Of a stretch of 64,000 nucleotides of DNA, positions 8,752-16,791 are shown piece after piece. The position numbers and the translations under genes are program-made. The notes under the pieces are model-generated. The model had not been told where the DNA came from, made no database searches, and worked only from the letters and a program-made list of their open reading frames with translations. This stretch comes from a bacterium (GTDB lineage Bacteria; Vulcanimicrobiota; Xenobia; Xenobiales; JADMJV01): contig JADMJV010000013.1 of the NCBI GenBank assembly GCA_018780265.1, positions 140,897 through 204,896 on the forward strand. The letters run 5' to 3'. The stretch's first letter is position 1. The number at the start of each line of letters is the position of its first letter.

Positions 8752-9543
8752 TTGAGTTTCCAAAAGCATCTATATGCCATCATGTATCCAAACTTTGCGT
8801 TGGTAGCCTCTCAGCTGGAGCCTGCCGACTTCGGCCGCTATTATTCGGTAGGTTCGGCCCGCTACTATTCCGGCAAGATGCTATTTATCGAGGTGGACTG
8901 CAGTTTTCGCAGCGAACATCTTCCCATTGATGAGTACCTGGAACTGACCAAGGAGCATCCCGACGGCTCCCCCAAGATGACCAAGTTCATCAGTTCTTAT
9001 CGCGTTTTAGAGCACCTCAGCGTGAGTTCACTGGGCTCGCTGTTCGCGGCTACCGTCAACGGTGACGTGTTGCGCATCGACCCCAAGGAATACGTTCCGT
9101 CGCCCAGCAATTCGCGTATCCACATCATTCAAGAACTCAATCCCATTCAGTTGCTGGTGGCCAGCAGTTACGACCACGCTGCCCTGGGCAAGTACCTGAC
9201 CACGCCCAATAACCCCCGTGGTTGCCCCAAGCTGTTTTTCACCGAAATCGACCTGGACGTCGACAAATTTCTCAGTGATTGGTCGCAGAACCCGTTTCTG
9301 GCGGCCCCCATTCCTGGGGTTCATCCACAAAAGCTGGCCACGGTCCTGGACGCGCTCAAGGCGGACGCTCAGCCCCGGACCAAGAGTATCGGGATTCAAT
9401 CGATATTTGACCGCATCAGCTACTCGCGTATCAGCACTGGCTTCTTTGTAGTGGCCCAGGATGAACTCAAATACTATCCGATGCCTGGTCAGGAAGTATT
9501 GCAACGCGACCACTACAGCTGGTGGAAGCACAGCGACATGTAA
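8752..9543 (+). CDS. hypothetical protein
   Basis: A 263-residue protein with no family recognised. It has no signal peptide or membrane segment, and is of mixed alpha/beta appearance with many aromatic residues (FGRYYSVGSARYYSG). A tract about VDCSFRSEHLPIDEYLEL and another near FFTEIDLDVDKFL suggest a globular cytosolic domain, perhaps with an internal duplication, since both have a '(F)TEIDLD/FIEVDC' strand. The TTG start is preceded by GAGGGAG at good spacing. It is followed after ten bases by the TPR-thioredoxin gene and is probably co-transcribed with it. Confidence 0.6.
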   Translation: MSFQKHLYAIMYPNFALVASQLEPADFGRYYSVGSARYYSGKMLFIEVDCSFRSEHLPIDEYLELTKEHPDGSPKMTKFISSYRVLEHLSVSSLGSLFAATVNGDVLRIDPKEYVPSPSNSRIHIIQELNPIQLLVASSYDHAALGKYLTTPNNPRGCPKLFFTEIDLDVDKFLSDWSQNPFLAAPIPGVHPQKLATVLDALKADAQPRTKSIGIQSIFDRISYSRISTGFFVVAQDELKYYPMPGQEVLQRDHYSWWKHSDM

Positions 9544-9553
9544 GGGAGGGCCT

Positions 9554-11110
9554 ATGCTCAAACGACTGACTATCGCCGCCTTGTTGATCACCTGCGCCTT
9601 TGCAGACCCATCCTTTGAAGAGGTGCGCAAGCTGGGCGATCAGGCTCTGGCTCGAAAAGATTACGCCACGGCTATTCGTGAGTTTGAGCGTCTGGTCTAC
9701 CTCTACGGTAGCCGGCCTGATGCTTACAACGCCCTGGGTTACGCCTGCTTTTTGGACAAGCGCTACGAGAAGGCGATCATTCAGTTTAAGCAAGCTCTCT
9801 ATTTTGACCGCAACCATCCGGCCGCCCAAAACAACTTGATGCTGGCCGTGGGCAAACGTGCCACCGAGCAGACCCAAGAGTTGGAGTTTTCGGAAGCCAT
9901 CAATTTGCTGGCCAGTACCGAGAAGCAGTATCCCAATCATTCCCAGTCGCTGGTGCTTCACTATGCGCAAGGGCAACTGGAATTTTTTCGGGGCAATGAG
10001 GCGGCCGGGTTGAAGGCCTGGGAAAGCGTGGCACAACGCGCTCCCAGTTCGGGAACGGCCAAGTTTGTGCAGGCCCACACCCTGTATGCCCACGGTAAGC
10101 CCAAGCAGGCGCTGCCGGTGATGCAGGCGGCCCTGGCCAAATTGCCCAAGGAACCGGTGGTTCGCAACTATCTGGCCCTGATTCTGTCTGAATTGGGCAA
10201 GAACAAAGAAGCCGTTGCCCAACTTCAAAAGGCGGAGCAGTCCAATGTGCCCTACGTTGACCTGTTTTTGAACCAGGCCAAGATTCTGCTCAAAATGGGC
10301 GACCTCGAAGGGGCCACCGCCCAGGTGATCAAGGCCCGCGATTTACGCCCCGACTACGCCTCAGTGCATCTCTGGCTGGCCGCTCTGCACCGCCAATCAG
10401 GCAACAATGAGGGCAGTCGTAAAGAGGTGGGACTGGCCCTGGCCGACGAAAATCCCCCGGCCCTACTGGTCTCGGGAGAGATTGGTAAGTCGGTCTGGCT
10501 GGACACCGACTATCTGGGGGTTTCTCCCGTGGGGGCCTTCGTCAAGCCAGGCAAACACAAGCTCAAGGTATTGGCCAAGGGCCAGCCACCGGCCCTCAGC
10601 GAAGTGACTTTGGGGGCTGATCAAGTAGCCTATGCCAGCATGTCGCCTACTCTGCAGGTGGAGACGGAGAGCGTTTCTCAAGCCGTGCCCAGCCAGCGGG
10701 CCGCCCACAGTTTCGCCCTGCGTGATCAAGGAAACCGCTATTGGCGCTCATTTCAGCATTTTCACACTCGACCCGTAGTGCTGCTCTTTTGGAAGGTGGG
10801 CGATTCCAGCAACGACGCCACCCTCAATGCACTTAGCGAGCTCGGCTCTCGCTTCGGAACCAGAATCGGCTGCGCCGTGATTCACACGGACACGGACAAG
10901 AAAAACCAGGCCATCAGTCAAATGATGTCCCTGCCGGCCACCTACGCTCGTCTTTTTGACGACGGATCAGTGACCAGGCACTACGGCTTGAGCGCCGACC
11001 AACTTCCCGCCGTGCTGGTGGTGGACCTCGATGGCTACATCGCCTCTCAGGGTCAAGGGGTGGAAGGCGTGGCCAAGGCCCGCGAAGCCCTGGACTCGAT
11101 GGTTAAATAA
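9554..11110 (+). CDS. secreted TPR protein with C-terminal thioredoxin-like domain
   Basis: A 518-residue protein starting at an ATG preceded by GGGAGGG; the longer frame upstream is not needed. A signal peptide (about 1-18) leads into eight or so tetratricopeptide repeats (for example AYNALGYACFLDKRYEKAI and ALPVMQAALAKLPKEPVVRN) to about residue 310. A PEGA-like strand segment (GVSPVGAFVKPGKHKLKVLA) follows, then a thioredoxin-fold domain (about 400-515). In the thioredoxin domain the redox CxxC is replaced by residues of VGDSSNDATL, so it should be redox-inactive and act as a binding module. Likely periplasmic scaffold; its target is unknown. Confidence 0.75.
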   Translation: MLKRLTIAALLITCAFADPSFEEVRKLGDQALARKDYATAIREFERLVYLYGSRPDAYNALGYACFLDKRYEKAIIQFKQALYFDRNHPAAQNNLMLAVGKRATEQTQELEFSEAINLLASTEKQYPNHSQSLVLHYAQGQLEFFRGNEAAGLKAWESVAQRAPSSGTAKFVQAHTLYAHGKPKQALPVMQAALAKLPKEPVVRNYLALILSELGKNKEAVAQLQKAEQSNVPYVDLFLNQAKILLKMGDLEGATAQVIKARDLRPDYASVHLWLAALHRQSGNNEGSRKEVGLALADENPPALLVSGEIGKSVWLDTDYLGVSPVGAFVKPGKHKLKVLAKGQPPALSEVTLGADQVAYASMSPTLQVETESVSQAVPSQRAAHSFALRDQGNRYWRSFQHFHTRPVVLLFWKVGDSSNDATLNALSELGSRFGTRIGCAVIHTDTDKKNQAISQMMSLPATYARLFDDGSVTRHYGLSADQLPAVLVVDLDGYIASQGQGVEGVAKAREALDSMVK

Positions 11111-11597
11111 GTGAGATGAGTTCTATGTGGCGCCGAGCCAGATTGACCACGGCGCAACTGGCTTTGCCGGTGACCCAGCCGCAGACTTCGCCAGGATTGA
11201 GGACCAGGGCCCCACTCTCGGGTCGGCGCACATCGATCTGGTGGGTGTGACCGTAGACGACCAGATCGTAGTGGGGTGAGCCTTCCAGGGCTTCCAGGGC
11301 GGCCGGCTCGTGGAGCAACAAGAAACGCCCCTCGCCAAAGCTGTAAGTCTGGGGGCGTTCGCTGAGTTGGTGGCCTAACCCGGTAAGACGGTTGTGCAGG
11401 CCCACGCGCTCGCCGTCGTTGTTGCCGAAAACGGCGCGGATGGGGCAGCCCACCTGGTGGAGGATGGGAATGGTGAAGGGGGCAATAAAGTCCCCGGCGT
11501 GCAGCAACAGTTCGACCTTGCGTTCGCGCAGTTGCTGCACCGCCAGGGTAAGGCGGTCGAGATGATCGTGACTATCCGACATCACCCCGACCAGCAT
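11103..11597 (-). CDS. YfcE/MJ0936-family metallophosphoesterase
   Basis: A 164-residue calcineurin-like phosphodiesterase. The metal-binding motifs of the family are all visible: MSDSHDH at the start, HAGDF, GNNDG and YGHTHQ near the end. It probably hydrolyses phosphodiester bonds with a dinuclear metal centre, as in E. coli YfcE, whose physiological substrate is unknown. It is convergent with the TPR-thioredoxin gene, overlapping by eight bases, and lies two bases downstream of the next minus-strand gene. Confidence 0.9.
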   Translation of the reverse strand: MLVGVMSDSHDHLDRLTLAVQQLRERKVELLLHAGDFIAPFTIPILHQVGCPIRAVFGNNDGERVGLHNRLTGLGHQLSERPQTYSFGEGRFLLLHEPAALEALEGSPHYDLVVYGHTHQIDVRRPESGALVLNPGEVCGWVTGKASCAVVNLARRHIELISLI

Positions 11598-11599
11598 GT

Positions 11600-12145
11600 T
11601 TAGCGGTTTTCCAGTTGTTGCAGGGCGCCGCTCCGCTCCAGTTGTTGCTGGATGGGCGTGGGCAGGTTGTGCAGGGAGCGGAAATTGGGCCCGGTGAAAT
11701 AGACCGTGGTCTTGCCCGCATTGGCCGGGTCGTTCTCGATGGTGAGGCTGGCGTCGAAGTGCTTGGTGGGCTTCTTGAGCTTCTCAATCTTGTAGCTCAC
11801 GTTGGCGCGCCGGCCGTCGTGAGGAAAATGGTAGGTGATGTGGGTGTTGCTGGCTTTGAACTCAAAGAGTTCTAGAGTGAGCTTGAAAGCGGAGTGGAAA
11901 TCCATGGTGATACCCACGTTGTCCGAGGTGAAGCTGTACGCTTTGAACGTATCGCTTTGCATCTCAGGATACTTGTCGAGCCAGAGCACATCATACAGGT
12001 CTTTAGCGGCCTGAGTCTCGACCAGGGCCGTGGGGGCCTGATCGGCGGGCAATTGGGGCTGGCTCAGGCCATACATGCATACGGCAGCCGAGGCCACGAT
12101 CATGGTGGCGAACCAGCCGGGAACGAGTCTGCGAACTTTATTCAC
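11600..12145 (-). CDS. hypothetical exported or membrane-anchored protein
   Basis: A 181-residue protein with one N-terminal hydrophobic segment (about 8-27, VPGWFATMIVASAAVCMYGL) and a mostly beta-strand C-terminal part with regularly spaced SFTSDNVGITMDFH and LELFEFKASNTHITYHF segments. No family was recognised. It sits two bases upstream of the phosphoesterase gene on the same strand and probably shares its transcript, although its extracytoplasmic location gives no functional link. An ATG and a GGAGGAATC ribosome binding site support the start. Confidence 0.6.
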   Translation of the reverse strand: MNKVRRLVPGWFATMIVASAAVCMYGLSQPQLPADQAPTALVETQAAKDLYDVLWLDKYPEMQSDTFKAYSFTSDNVGITMDFHSAFKLTLELFEFKASNTHITYHFPHDGRRANVSYKIEKLKKPTKHFDASLTIENDPANAGKTTVYFTGPNFRSLHNLPTPIQQQLERSGALQQLENR

Positions 12146-12249
12146 GATTCCTCCAGAGAAAAGTAAGGTAGTTTAGGACGCCCCAGCTTCGACGCACCCG
12201 CGGCGGCCCCTGGCAGGCATGTTTGTCGGCCCGGGTGTAGTAGTCATGC

Positions 12250-13140
12250 GTGAGTCGTTTGCGCAATGGGCAGGTGATCAATCAGCGCTACCAGGTGCTC
12301 TCGTTTTTGGGCCAGGGTAGTTTTGCCCGTGTCTATTTGACCAGCGACCAGAAGTGGCGGGGCAATCTGGTCGCCCTCAAGGAAATTCCTACCGGCCACT
12401 ACAGCGACAAAGAATACGCCCACTTCAACGCTCATTTTCTGCAAGAAGCTGCCTTCCTGATGCGTCTGCAGCACACCGGCTTGCCCCGCGTGGTGGAGTT
12501 TTTTGCCGAGGGCCAAAACTACTATCTGGCCCTGGAGTGGGTGCCCGGACACACGCTGGAACAGGAAGTCACCCAGCGCGACAGCGTTTCTCAGGTCGAC
12601 GCCATGGACTGGGGTTTGCAGTTAGCCGAGGTGCTGCGCTACCTGCACAGCCAGAAGCCCTATCCGGTTTTGCTCGGAGACCTGAAGCCAGCCAATGTGG
12701 TGATCGACTACCAGGGGCGGTTGCGCGTGATTGACTTTGGGGTGGCTCGCTATGCTTCGCCGCAACAGGCTCGCGAGTATGCGCTGGTTAGCCCTGGATT
12801 TTCCCCTCCTGAACAGTATCAGGCCGGTCAACTCGACGAGCGCTGCGACCTTTACTCCTGGGCGGCCACCCTGTGGTGGTGCCTCCACCCGGTGCCCCTC
12901 GAACGCTACCGCTTCCAGGTGCCATCGCTATTGGACCTTCGCCAGGACCTCTCGCCCGCGTTCGACGGCTTGCTGTTGCGCTGCCTGGAGCCCGATCGCA
13001 CCCACAGGTTTCACAGCGCCGATCAGGTGATACAGGCACTGAGGGGGGTGCAGCGCGAAACCAACGTCCGAAAGGTGTCTTCCCCGTCGGAGATTCTCTC
13101 CGCCCTCTATCGAGACCAGAAGAAGAAATTTGACTTCTAG
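12250..13140 (+). CDS. Ser/Thr protein kinase, cytosolic, atypical catalytic loop
   Basis: A 296-residue Hanks-type kinase domain with no membrane segment and no C-terminal sensor. The glycine loop is GQGSFARVY (21-29), and the invariant lysine is Lys44 (VALKEI). The catalytic loop reads LLGDLKPANV with Asp144, and the magnesium loop is DFG at 162-164. The usual HRD is therefore LGD: the arginine that normally contacts the activation loop is glycine, so this is a non-RD kinase. An APE-like segment (SPPEQYQAGQ) and a C-terminal helical lobe are present. GTG start. A second Ser/Thr kinase in the window has a normal FRD. The substrate is unknown. Confidence 0.88.
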   Translation: MSRLRNGQVINQRYQVLSFLGQGSFARVYLTSDQKWRGNLVALKEIPTGHYSDKEYAHFNAHFLQEAAFLMRLQHTGLPRVVEFFAEGQNYYLALEWVPGHTLEQEVTQRDSVSQVDAMDWGLQLAEVLRYLHSQKPYPVLLGDLKPANVVIDYQGRLRVIDFGVARYASPQQAREYALVSPGFSPPEQYQAGQLDERCDLYSWAATLWWCLHPVPLERYRFQVPSLLDLRQDLSPAFDGLLLRCLEPDRTHRFHSADQVIQALRGVQRETNVRKVSSPSEILSALYRDQKKKFDF

Positions 13141-13194
13141 AGTTCGTGTAGAAAGAACAAATATTTTCCCCTGCAGAAGGATTCAGTCTATGAT

Positions 13195-13231
13195 CCTGTA
13201 AGATACAGGCGTTTATTGGACCTTGGTCCAA
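13195..13231 (+). promoter_or_regulatory. two adjacent inverted repeats upstream of lipoprotein genes
   Basis: CCTGTA-AGA-TACAGG (13195-13209) is followed six bases later by TTGGACC-TT-GGTCCAA (13216-13231, a perfect 16-base palindrome). They lie in the 162-base gap between the kinase gene and the first lipoprotein gene. There is no T-run after either, so they look more like operators than terminators, but this is inference. Confidence 0.4.
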
Positions 13232-13302
13232 TGTCTCTAGGGGAATGTGGCGGAGAGTCAAACGAGACAATCCGCAGATAAAAAAGGGAGGTTCTTCCTA
13301 CG

Positions 13303-13455
13303 ATGAAGAGCACGAATAAACTCGGATTGTTGTTAGTTACGGGACTGCTGGCCGTGGCCGCCTTTGGCTGCTCGCCTGCGGCACCCCCAAGTGCGACCCC
13401 CGGAGTTGCCACCGGCGCTCCGTCTGCCGCCCCGACCGCTGCTGCGACTCCCTAA
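13303..13455 (+). CDS. small lipoprotein, 50 residues
   Basis: A short ORF with an excellent GGGAGG ribosome binding site. The product begins MKSTNKLG, has a hydrophobic stretch and a lipobox ending AFGC (Cys23), then only 27 residues rich in Ala, Pro, Thr and Ser. It has no folded domain. It resembles the N-terminal half of the next gene's product (lipobox plus Ala/Thr/Pro linker) without the cytochrome domain, so it may be a truncated duplicate. It could anchor or space something at the membrane; function unknown. Confidence 0.65.
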   Translation: MKSTNKLGLLLVTGLLAVAAFGCSPAAPPSATPGVATGAPSAAPTAAATP

Positions 13456-13491
13456 TAGCGCTTCAGCACTCAATAACGGAGGTTCCCTCAT

Positions 13492-14037
13492 ATGAGGATA
13501 AATAAGGTTCTAGTGGCTGCGGGTCTGGCCGCTCTGGTGGCTTATGGCTGCTCAAATACGCCCGATGAAAACGCCGGAACGACGACTGGGGGAGGCACAA
13601 CAGCCCCTTCCACCGCGGCCCCGGCACCCACGACCGCAGCTCCTGTCGCCGTTTCTACGCCGACGGTTGCGGCCGCACCCGATCTGGAATATGACAACGC
13701 CAAGGCCCAATCGGGCTACGCCGACGTCAAGAAGTTAAAAAACCCGTTCGCGGGCGATCTGGAGGCTACCAAAAAGGGAGCCGAACTATACCAGACCAAT
13801 TGCGCTTCTTGTCACGGTGCCACCGGCGTTGGCGATGGCCCAGCCGGCATGGCGCTCACCCCCAAACCGCGCAATCTGACCGTCATGGCCGAGTATAAGC
13901 TGGGCAAGGGCGATCTGGGTCTCTTCCGCTCCATCAAGTATGGTTCGGACGGCACCGGAATGACGGGATGGGCTGACCGCATGAAAGACGACGAGAGCTG
14001 GCAAGTGGTGAACTACGTTCGCACCTTACAGAAGTAA
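13492..14037 (+). CDS. lipoprotein cytochrome c (single haem)
   Basis: A 181-residue protein with a lipoprotein signal (lipobox AYGC, Cys20), a long Thr/Ala/Pro-rich linker (about 25-62), and a class I cytochrome c domain. The domain contains CASCHG, a GVGDGPAG loop and a late methionine in [11 protein letters not shown] as the likely axial ligand. The C-terminal helix [10 protein letters not shown] is typical. It would carry electrons on the outer side of the membrane. The GGAGG ribosome binding site supports the ATG. Downstream lies a strong terminator, so with the small lipoprotein gene upstream it makes a short operon. Confidence 0.88.
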   Translation: MRINKVLVAAGLAALVAYGCSNTPDENAGTTTGGGTTAPSTAAPAPTTAAPVAVSTPTVAAAPDLEYDNAKAQSGYADVKKLKNPFAGDLEATKKGAELYQTNCASCHGATGVGDGPAGMALTPKPRNLTVMAEYKLGKGDLGLFRSIKYGSDGTGMTGWADRMKDDESWQVVNYVRTLQK

Positions 14038-14048
14038 GTCGCCTATCC

Positions 14049-14086
14049 AATGGAAAGAGGGTCGGCTTGCCGGCCCTTTTTCCATT
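14049..14086 (+). terminator. strong intrinsic terminator after the cytochrome gene
   Basis: An 18-base stem (14049-14066 with 14069-14086) with only one mismatch and one G-U pair, a two-base loop, and a GC-rich top GGGTCGGC-TT-GCCGGCCC followed by TTTTT. The outer AATGGAAA/TTTCCATT arms extend it, so it could act in both directions. It separates the cytochrome operon from aroC. Confidence 0.85.
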
Positions 14087-14105
14087 CTCGGAGAGGACAA
14101 CCACG

Positions 14106-15206
14106 GTGGGCAATACCTTTGGACGGGCATTCAAGATCACTACTTGGGGCGAGTCCCACGGAGGTGGGGTGGGCGTGGTTATCGACGGTTGCCCGCCCCA
14201 ACTCGAGATCAATCAGCAAGAGATCCAGGCCGAGTTGGATCGCCGTCGTCCCGGCCAGAGCGACCTGACCACGCCCCGCCAGGAGGAAGACCGGGTGCAG
14301 ATTTTGTCGGGCATTTTTGAAGGCCAGACGTTAGGAACCCCGATCTCTCTGATGGTCTGGAATAAAGACGCCAAACCCGAGTCGTACGCCCCCTTTAGGG
14401 ACACTTTTCGTCCCTCCCATGCCGACTACACCTACCAGGCCAAATACGGCATTCGCAACTGGATGGGTGGAGGCAGGGCCAGCGCTCGCGAGACGATTGG
14501 CCGGGTCGCCGCCGGAGTGCTGGCTCGCAAGTGGCTGCAGCAACAGTGTGGAGTGGAGATTGTGGCCTGGGTGGAGAGTGTTCATGATTTGCGCGCTCAC
14601 ATAGACCCGGACACAGTCACTCGTCAACAGGTGGACAGCAACCTGGTGCGCTGCCCCGATTTGGAATTGGCCGAACAGATGGCCGAACGGATTCGCTGGG
14701 CCAAGGACCAGGGCGACTCGGTAGGGGGCGTCATCGGCGTGGTGGCCCGGGCGGTGCCGCCCGGACTGGGAGAGCCGGTTTTTGACAAGTTGGAAGCCGA
14801 GTTGGCCAAAGGTTTGATGAGCCTGCCTGCCGTCAAGGGGGTGGAGATCGGGTCAGGATTTGCAGGCACCCTGCTGACGGGCTCTCAGCACAACGATCCT
14901 TTCGAAATGCGCGAAGGGCGAGTGCGTACCCTAAAGAACCATTCGGGGGGAGTGCAAGGGGGCATCAGCAACGGCGAAAACATTGTCTTGCGCGTGGCCT
15001 TCAAGCCCACTTCGACCATCTTCGTGGCCCAGCAGAGCGTGGACAGTCAGGGGCAGAATGTAGTGCTGGAGGCCCAAGGGCGGCACGACCCCTGCGTACT
15101 GCCTCGGGCCGTGCCAATTGTAGAAGCCATGGTGGCGCTGGTGCTGATGGACCAGGCTTTGCGACAACGAGCCCAAAATGGAACCAGGACCCTTCCTACG
15201 ATGTGA
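14106..15206 (+). CDS. aroC: chorismate synthase
   Basis: A 366-residue protein converting 5-enolpyruvylshikimate-3-phosphate to chorismate with reduced FMN, the last step of the shikimate pathway. Signatures visible: [19 protein letters not shown] at the N-terminus, [15 protein letters not shown] near 125 and the GISNGENI block near 300. The start is the GTG at 14106, behind GGAGAGG; an in-frame ATG upstream lies inside the terminator stem and is unlikely. Length fits the family. It is the only aromatic-pathway gene here. Confidence 0.95.
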   Translation: MGNTFGRAFKITTWGESHGGGVGVVIDGCPPQLEINQQEIQAELDRRRPGQSDLTTPRQEEDRVQILSGIFEGQTLGTPISLMVWNKDAKPESYAPFRDTFRPSHADYTYQAKYGIRNWMGGGRASARETIGRVAAGVLARKWLQQQCGVEIVAWVESVHDLRAHIDPDTVTRQQVDSNLVRCPDLELAEQMAERIRWAKDQGDSVGGVIGVVARAVPPGLGEPVFDKLEAELAKGLMSLPAVKGVEIGSGFAGTLLTGSQHNDPFEMREGRVRTLKNHSGGVQGGISNGENIVLRVAFKPTSTIFVAQQSVDSQGQNVVLEAQGRHDPCVLPRAVPIVEAMVALVLMDQALRQRAQNGTRTLPTM

Positions 15207-15281
15207 GGAAAGCCGGGTCGCGGGGGGCCAAGGGGTCACGGATGACCCTGGGTGTAGCGAAAATCAACCCTGGAGGGCTTA

Positions 15282-16370
15282 ATGCAGGTTCAAAAGGCTG
15301 GCGTATTTGCGGAAATTCTCGACCAACCCCGGGCTTGGCGCGAGACGTTGCAAATGCTGGTCAAGCGTAAAGACGAACTGGGCGGTTGGCTGAAGGGTGA
15401 AAACTTCGGTCAGATCGTCTTTTTGGGCTGCGCAAGTTCCTACGCCGTGGCTGTCTCGGCCTCCAGCATCGCCCAATTGGTTTCGGGTCTCAATACCGAA
15501 GTTTACCCAAGCAGCGAATTTTGCTATCTGCGCCGCCCCCCCTACGACAGTCGCATCAAGACTCTATTGGTGGCAATCAGTCGCAGCAACGACAGTGACG
15601 ATACGGTTTGGGCCGTGGAAAAATTGAAACGCCTGCACCCCGCCATCAAGGTGCTGGGCGTTTTTGCCAAGGATGGCGGGCGCGTCCAAAGCTTGTGCGA
15701 TCAGTCGGTATTGTTGCCGGGCACGATGGAGATCGGGCCGGTCTCCACCCGAACAGCCTCGAGTTCGTTGCTGGCCTGCATGGTCTTGACGGCCTGGATC
15801 TCGAATAAAGACGCCTTTATTAATGAGTTGGTCAAGGTTCCCGAACTCTACAACGACCCGGCTTACGTCAAATCCATGCAGGACGCTGCTCGTAAGCTGA
15901 GCGTGCCCAAGCCTATCCCATTGCATTTTGTGTTTTTAGGGTGTGGACCTTACTACGGACTGGCCCTGGAAGGGGCGCGCAAAATCAAGGAACTGGTCGC
16001 TTTCAACGCGGAGGCTTGCCAGACATTGGAGTATCGGCACGCCGGTCAGGGCGGACTGAGCAAAGAAGTGATGGTCATCAATTTCCTGTCCGACACCATG
16101 CGCAAAGGCGAACTGGATGTGATGGGCGGACTGGCCAAGTATCGGGCCGTCCGCGTGGGCATCGTGGAACAGACGGACGAGGCCGTCAAAATGCGCACCG
16201 ACCAGGTGATCGAATTGAAGTCCAAGGTCAGCGAAATCACGCGCTTGCTAACCATGTTTCCGATCTTGCACCTGGTCTGTTTCTACATGTCGATCGCTCG
16301 CGGCAAGAACGCAGACAAACTTTACCATCTTGAGCCGCTGATCGCTGTAAAGGACAAGCCCGGTGTTTGA
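15282..16370 (+). CDS. double-SIS-domain protein (GlmS/AgaS-like sugar isomerase family)
   Basis: A 362-residue protein with two sugar-isomerase (SIS) domains. The first begins QIVFLGCASSYAVAVSA (about 44-60) with a SRSNDSDDT phosphate loop near 100; the second begins VFLGCGPYYGLALEGA near 215. The order and the EAC..LEYRHAG segment match the isomerase half of glucosamine-6-phosphate synthase and AgaS-type deaminase/isomerases. The glutaminase domain is absent. It probably acts on an amino-sugar phosphate or binds one as an effector. The following small gene overlaps its end by eight bases. Confidence 0.8.
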   Translation: MQVQKAGVFAEILDQPRAWRETLQMLVKRKDELGGWLKGENFGQIVFLGCASSYAVAVSASSIAQLVSGLNTEVYPSSEFCYLRRPPYDSRIKTLLVAISRSNDSDDTVWAVEKLKRLHPAIKVLGVFAKDGGRVQSLCDQSVLLPGTMEIGPVSTRTASSSLLACMVLTAWISNKDAFINELVKVPELYNDPAYVKSMQDAARKLSVPKPIPLHFVFLGCGPYYGLALEGARKIKELVAFNAEACQTLEYRHAGQGGLSKEVMVINFLSDTMRKGELDVMGGLAKYRAVRVGIVEQTDEAVKMRTDQVIELKSKVSEITRLLTMFPILHLVCFYMSIARGKNADKLYHLEPLIAVKDKPGV

Positions 16371-16791
16371 TCGGCCCGAATGGTGGGAGGTGCTGGCGCT
16401 AATCACACCGATCAGCCTGATTATCTATGGTCTGCGCTGGCGCGAGTCGATGCTGGCCAACACGTCCTTCAAGCAACTCACCCCCACCCAGCGCGGCTAC
16501 GCTCTGCTGCACTATCTGCCTCCCGGCATCAGCGCTCACTTCTGGGCCCAGTTAGAGCCGTGGGAGCGGGACGTCTATATGGCCGCCGGGTCAAAAATTC
16601 GAGGGTCGGGCCGGATGCTGGTGGCGCCTCTGGTGAAAGACGTGGTCAAGAGGTTGACCAAGGAGGGGCACAAGCCCCCCTCGACCGAGAGCAATGACCC
16701 CCTGGACAAACTGGCTCTGGCCGCCCAATTTTGCGAGAAGCCCCTGCTGAGACTGTTGCGCGATAGCTATCGGGCCAGTCGGGAAATTTGA
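16363..16791 (+). CDS. hypothetical small membrane-anchored protein
   Basis: A 142-residue protein with one N-terminal hydrophobic segment (about 8-22) and a helical remainder. The segment LTPTQRGYALLHYLPPGISAHFW followed by a LEPWER helix is reminiscent of the FliG/MgtE N-terminal repeat, in which helices count 'LP.E....L..L...E', but this is a weak pattern. The GTG start overlaps the SIS gene, and its stop overlaps the TTG of the xdhC gene (TTGA), so the three are translationally coupled. Function unknown. Confidence 0.55.
   Translation: MFDRPEWWEVLALITPISLIIYGLRWRESMLANTSFKQLTPTQRGYALLHYLPPGISAHFWAQLEPWERDVYMAAGSKIRGSGRMLVAPLVKDVVKRLTKEGHKPPSTESNDPLDKLALAAQFCEKPLLRLLRDSYRASREI

Noticed and set aside
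15233..15248. GGGTCA-CGGA-TGACCC hairpin after aroC as a terminator
   Set aside because: Only six pairs and no T-run; too weak to call.
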